Positions 50,597 through 53,594 of a stretch of 53,594 nucleotides of DNA are shown in pieces (position 1 is the first letter of the stretch; every line of letters begins with the position of its first letter). Below the pieces are notes generated by a model that saw only the letters and a list, made by a program, of their open reading frames with translations, had not been told where the DNA came from and did no database searches. The DNA comes from Clostridia bacterium (GTDB lineage: Bacteria; Bacillota; Clostridia; Christensenellales; Aristaeellaceae), in the NCBI GenBank assembly GCA_017396845.1, contig JAFQKQ010000022.1, forward strand, positions 1 through 53,594, read 5' to 3'. A program made the translations under genes and the position numbers.

Positions 50597-50651
50597 GATT
50601 TTATATCTGTCCGCTGTGATTACTTTTTCCCGCAGTAAAGGGGGACTTTTA

Positions 50652-51302
50652 TTGATCGGCTATTATAATTATTCCGTCATTCTTACTTATTTAGGGCTCG
50701 GTACGGGAGTGGTCGGAATTACTTCTGCGCTTAACGGCAACATTCGCTTATCCATTATTTGCCTGCTTCTGTGCGGCTTTTGCGATATGTTCGACGGTAC
50801 CGTGGCGAGAAGATGCAAAAGAGGCGACGAAGCCAAGTGCTTCGGCATGCAGATCGACTCTCTGAGCGATCTGGTATGCTTTGGCGTATTTCCAGCGATG
50901 ATCGGTTATGTCTTAGGCGCGGCAAATATATTCACGCTTGTCTGTATGATCGTCTACATACTGGCGGCGCTCATCCGCCTGGGCTATTTCAATGTGCAGG
51001 AAATCATGCGCGAACCCGAGGACGGCAAGCGTACGCATTATACCGGGCTTCCCGTAACCTCCGCCGCCCTCATCATGCCGGCAATCGCAATGATCGGCGC
51101 CGTCCGCTTTGCCGCATGGCCCTATGTATACCCCTTCGCCCTGCTTCTTATGAGCTTTGCATTTATATGCCGCGTGAAAATCCGCAAGCCTTACGGCGCT
51201 GCGCTTGCCGTATTCGCAGTCCTCGGCGCACTGATTCTGGTACTGAGCATCATCTATGGAGGAAACATTCCGTGTTCGAGAAGCTTTACCGCTATAGGAT
51301 AG
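50652..51302 (+). CDS. pssA: CDP-diacylglycerol-serine O-phosphatidyltransferase
   Basis: A membrane enzyme making phosphatidylserine from CDP-diacylglycerol and serine. The CDP-alcohol phosphotransferase signature is complete: DMFDGTVARR, then FGMQIDSLSDLVCFG with the metal-binding Asp residues. 216 aa with about six TMs; RLGYFNV and THYTGLPVTSAAL blocks are typical of PssA. Translation starts at TTG 50652, 7 nt after GGGGG; the earlier open frame crosses the mapped promoter. It overlaps psd by 31 bp. Confidence 0.93.
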   Translation: MIGYYNYSVILTYLGLGTGVVGITSALNGNIRLSIICLLLCGFCDMFDGTVARRCKRGDEAKCFGMQIDSLSDLVCFGVFPAMIGYVLGAANIFTLVCMIVYILAALIRLGYFNVQEIMREPEDGKRTHYTGLPVTSAALIMPAIAMIGAVRFAAWPYVYPFALLLMSFAFICRVKIRKPYGAALAVFAVLGALILVLSIIYGGNIPCSRSFTAIG

Positions 51303-52084
51303 GAAGGCTGATCGCATCCGTCGTCGCGCGGCCCGGGATTTCCCGAGCCGCGGGTCTTTTTATGGACAGCCGCGCGTCAAAGATGCTGATCAAGCCCTTC
51401 ATAAAGAAAAATCATATACCGATGAACGACGTGCTTGAAGAAGAGTATCCAAGCTTCAACGCATTTTTTACCCGCCGCCTGAAGCCGGGCTCTCGGGCGC
51501 TTCCGGCGGACGAGCAGTCGCTTGCAAGCCCGTCGGACGGTCTTCTGACCGTTTATCCGATCACGAAAAACGGTGTAGTAACGGTAAAGGGCACAAACTA
51601 TACCGCCGAAACTCTTCTTGAAAGCAGTCAGATTGCCACAAACTTTCTGGGCGGCTGGATGTTTGTATTCCGCCTTACTCCCGCCCATTATCACAGATAT
51701 TCATACCCCGACAGCGGCGAGTATGTGTTTACCAAAAATATACCCGGCGTGTTTCACACCGTCCGCCCCGAAGCGCTTCAGGGAATGCCCGTATTTAAGA
51801 AAAACACCCGCGAATACGCTTTTCTGAACACGGATCATTTCGGCGCCATGATTTACATGGAGGTAGGCGCCGCGATGGTCGGCAGGATTGTAAATCCCAG
51901 ACGCGAAGGGCGCTTTGAGAAAGGCGAGGAAAAAGGCCGGTTCGAATTCGGCGGTTCAACCATCATACTCATGACTGAGAAGGGCGCGCTTTCACCGCTT
52001 CCCGAAATCGTAAGCAGCACCGAATCCGGCGCTGAAACGCCCGTTCAATTACATCAAACGGTAGCCAAAAGGAGTCTGTCTTGA
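51272..52084 (+). CDS. psd: phosphatidylserine decarboxylase
   Basis: Converts phosphatidylserine to phosphatidylethanolamine using a pyruvoyl group made by self-cleavage. 270 aa before cleavage. Motifs: PSFNAFFTRRLKPGSRAL, SPSDG, RLTPAHYHRYSYPDSG with the catalytic His, GAMIYMEVGAAMVGRI and the cleavage site FGGSTIIL (between Gly and Ser, about residue 231). The start is GTG 51272, 9 nt after GGAGG, inside the pssA 3' end, so the two are translationally coupled. PE is less common in Gram-positive anaerobes, but many Clostridia make it. Confidence 0.95.
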   Translation: MFEKLYRYRIGRLIASVVARPGISRAAGLFMDSRASKMLIKPFIKKNHIPMNDVLEEEYPSFNAFFTRRLKPGSRALPADEQSLASPSDGLLTVYPITKNGVVTVKGTNYTAETLLESSQIATNFLGGWMFVFRLTPAHYHRYSYPDSGEYVFTKNIPGVFHTVRPEALQGMPVFKKNTREYAFLNTDHFGAMIYMEVGAAMVGRIVNPRREGRFEKGEEKGRFEFGGSTIILMTEKGALSPLPEIVSSTESGAETPVQLHQTVAKRSLS

Positions 52085-52752
52085 ATATTCAAAATGAAAA
52101 AATCCGCAATCTGATTGCATGGTACCGAAAATTCATTCCCGATTATGCACATCTTCCGCTGATTTTGTGTTTTTTCACAAACCTATTCGCATTTACCATC
52201 CCGCGCATCGTAAATGTGCCCACCGTAATCGATCTCTCTATAGCCTTCGACGCGAAAATCCCGCTGATTCCCGCGACCTCCTATATCTATATCGGCGCGT
52301 TCGCCTATTGGGCGCTTTCTTACATCGCCGTATCCAGGCGGGGAAGAAAACTCACCTGGCGGATTTTCTGGGCGGACGCCATAGGAAAACTGGTCGCCTT
52401 CATATGCTTTATGCTCATCCCCTGCCATATCGTTCAGCCGGAGACGAGCGAAATCACAGGCGTCGGCGCGTGGCTTTTAAAGCTCGTGTACTTTTTTGAC
52501 GAGCCCAACAACCTGTTTCCGTCCATCCACTGCTTTGTAAGCTGGATGTGCTTCCGCGCATTGATCGATAAGGAAGTTCACGGGATCCCTCTGTATGTCA
52601 AAATCCTGTCGTTTGTATTCACGATGCTGATCTGCATATCCACCCTCACCACCAAGCAGCATGTATTCGCAGACACCTTTACCGGCGTCATCCTTGCCGA
52701 AGCCGGATGGATATTATCGAAATTCATCGTTAAGCGGGTTCAGGAATCTTAA
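52081..52752 (+). CDS. PAP2 superfamily membrane phosphatase
   Basis: 223 aa with about six TMs. The PAP2 active-site motifs are PNNLFPSIHCFVSW (PSxH box) and STLTTKQHVFADTFTG (last His and Asp); a K-x6-RP first motif is not obvious. It probably acts on a lipid phosphate such as phosphatidylglycerol phosphate or undecaprenyl pyrophosphate, or as an inositol-type phosphotransferase. The start TTG at 52081 overlaps the psd stop (TTGA) and has AAGGAG 6 nt upstream. Grouped with pssA and psd in one operon, so a role in phospholipid balance is likely (inference). Confidence 0.85.
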   Translation: MNIQNEKIRNLIAWYRKFIPDYAHLPLILCFFTNLFAFTIPRIVNVPTVIDLSIAFDAKIPLIPATSYIYIGAFAYWALSYIAVSRRGRKLTWRIFWADAIGKLVAFICFMLIPCHIVQPETSEITGVGAWLLKLVYFFDEPNNLFPSIHCFVSWMCFRALIDKEVHGIPLYVKILSFVFTMLICISTLTTKQHVFADTFTGVILAEAGWILSKFIVKRVQES

Positions 52753-52753
52753 T

Positions 52754-52782
52754 TTGACAGTTTTCATTCAAGGCTTTATAAT
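52754..52782 (+). promoter_or_regulatory. consensus promoter of alaS
   Basis: TTGACA (52754-52759), 17 bp and TATAAT (52777-52782), just after the PAP2 stop. Confidence 0.93.
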
Positions 52783-52789
52783 ATGTAAC

Positions 52790-53034
52790 CGATATGATTG
52801 AAGCCATGCGCTCGGTTAAGATGGTGAACTGCATTCAAGAAAGCCGGCGGTTGATGCAAGCCGGTATGCCTTCACCTCTCATTGCCGCCGTGCGCTGCTC
52901 CGCTCAGGAAATGGAGCGGCGGTTCGCACCGTTATTATGCGATCGAGCGGAACGCATTATATGCGTTCAACCAAGGTGGTACCGCGAAAAAGCGCCTTTT
53001 CGTCCTTGTGGATGGATTGGCGCATCTATTTTTT
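52790..53034 (+). ncRNA. T-box riboswitch leader for alaS, specifier GCC (Ala)
   Basis: The T-box core AAGGTGGTACCGCG lies at 52973-52986. In stem I, GGTGAA (52823-52828) pairs with TTCACC (52871-52876), and a 5-bp stem GCCGG (52843-52847) with CCGG at 52861-52864 encloses the distal GATG-type loop. Between the stems, the 3' side reads TATGCC, placing the specifier GCC, an alanine codon, at 52868-52870. A terminator stem (AGCGCC/GGCGCA) with a six-T run lies at 52991-53034. Uncharged tRNA-Ala would bind and allow alaS transcription. Confidence 0.93.
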
Positions 53035-53054
53035 AAGGAAAGGACGTTTTTCCC

Positions 53055-53594
53055 ATGAATCAGAACATTAAATCCGCAGCAGACCTCAGGCGTATGTACC
53101 TGAAGTTTTTCGAAGGAAAGGGCCACGCCGTGATCCCCAGCGCCTCCGTAATTCCCGAGAACGATCCCACCGTTCTTTTCACCACCGCAGGCATGCATCC
53201 GCTGGTTCCCTATCTGCTCGGCAACAAGCACCCGATGGGCACCCGGCTTACCGACGTTCAGAAGTGCATCCGCACCGGCGACATCGACGAAGTCGGCGAC
53301 GCCAGCCACTGCACGTTCTTTGAGATGCTGGGCAATTGGTCTCTGGGCGACTACTTCAAGAAGGAAGCCATCTCCTGGTCCTGGGAGTTCCTCACCAGCC
53401 CCGAATGGCTGGGTCTTGATCCCGAAAAGCTGGCCTTCTCCGTATTCGCAGGCGACGAAAAAGCCCCCCGCGACGACGAAGCCGCCGGCTATTGGAAGGA
53501 ATGCGGCGTAAAGGAAGACCACATCTTCTATCTGAACGCCAAGCACAACTGGTGGGGCCCCGCCGGCACCACCGGCCCCTGCGGACCCGACACC
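53055..53594 (+). CDS. alaS: alanyl-tRNA synthetase (N-terminal part, runs off the right edge)
   Basis: The first 180 codons of alanyl-tRNA synthetase, which charges tRNA-Ala. Class II start region: [37 protein letters not shown], then [44 protein letters not shown] and [15 protein letters not shown] near the edge. The last block is motif 2/3-adjacent and belongs to the active site. ATG 53055 has AAGGAAAGGA upstream. Controlled by the T-box just before it. Confidence 0.96.
   Translation, partial: MNQNIKSAADLRRMYLKFFEGKGHAVIPSASVIPENDPTVLFTTAGMHPLVPYLLGNKHPMGTRLTDVQKCIRTGDIDEVGDASHCTFFEMLGNWSLGDYFKKEAISWSWEFLTSPEWLGLDPEKLAFSVFAGDEKAPRDDEAAGYWKECGVKEDHIFYLNAKHNWWGPAGTTGPCGPDT

Overview
The window reads as chromosomal DNA of a Gram-positive anaerobe of the class Clostridia (Bacillota), probably a gut commensal; the species cannot be named from this sequence. 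Supporting signs are strong GGAGG-type ribosome sites, sigma-A promoters with 16-17 bp spacers, many T-tailed hairpin terminators, a T-box leader before alaS, frequent TTG/GTG starts, a glycyl radical enzyme, an Re-type citrate synthase operon, two alpha-L-fucosidases and an L-rhamnose isomerase. No tRNA, rRNA, CRISPR array, prophage or intact insertion sequence was seen.

Layout. 1-1.8 kb: end of a fucosidase gene and rhaA (minus). 1.9-5.7 kb: secG with a very long exported tail, a 0.6 kb gene-poor gap, and rnr (plus). 5.7-15.2 kb, all minus: engB, lon, a small exported protein, a metallo-hydrolase-comEC-holA operon and a von Willebrand A protein. 15.4-20.0 kb: an M20 peptidase, an MFS transporter, an M42 aminopeptidase and a formate/nitrite-type channel. 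20.1-21.2 kb: a truncated K+ transporter gene and remnants. 21.2-24.9 kb: a sugar-type ABC importer (two permeases and a binding protein). 25.1-28.3 kb: a small protein, a DsbD-like protein with two extracellular thioredoxin domains, and a GH29 fucosidase. 28.4-35.1 kb: a response regulator-kinase-glycyl radical enzyme operon, divergent from a foldase-HtrA operon. 35.3-39.9 kb: a DUF5722-type glycosidase-like protein, a BclA-like surface protein, FliB and a SANT/Myb regulator. 40.1-45.1 kb: a DUF1858 protein, class II aldolase, a protein with 41-residue cysteine repeats, an M20 peptidase and a C39-like peptidase. 45.2-50.4 kb: Re-citrate synthase, GntR regulator, aconitase and isocitrate dehydrogenase. 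50.6-52.8 kb: phosphatidylethanolamine synthesis (pssA, psd, PAP2). 52.8 kb to the end: an alanine T-box and the start of alaS.

How the genes fit together. The citrate operon carries acetyl-CoA and oxaloacetate to 2-oxoglutarate, the oxidative half of an anaerobe's incomplete TCA cycle used for glutamate synthesis. The fucosidases, rhamnose isomerase and ABC importer suggest use of host or plant glycans. The divergent regulator/HtrA locus resembles the CssRS envelope-stress arrangement of Bacillus, with an unusual glycyl radical enzyme added to the regulator operon. That enzyme has Gln in place of the usual Glu two residues after the catalytic Cys and has no activase gene in the window; it is the best candidate here for undescribed biochemistry. 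Many genes have long antisense open frames caused by codon bias, and these are not annotated.
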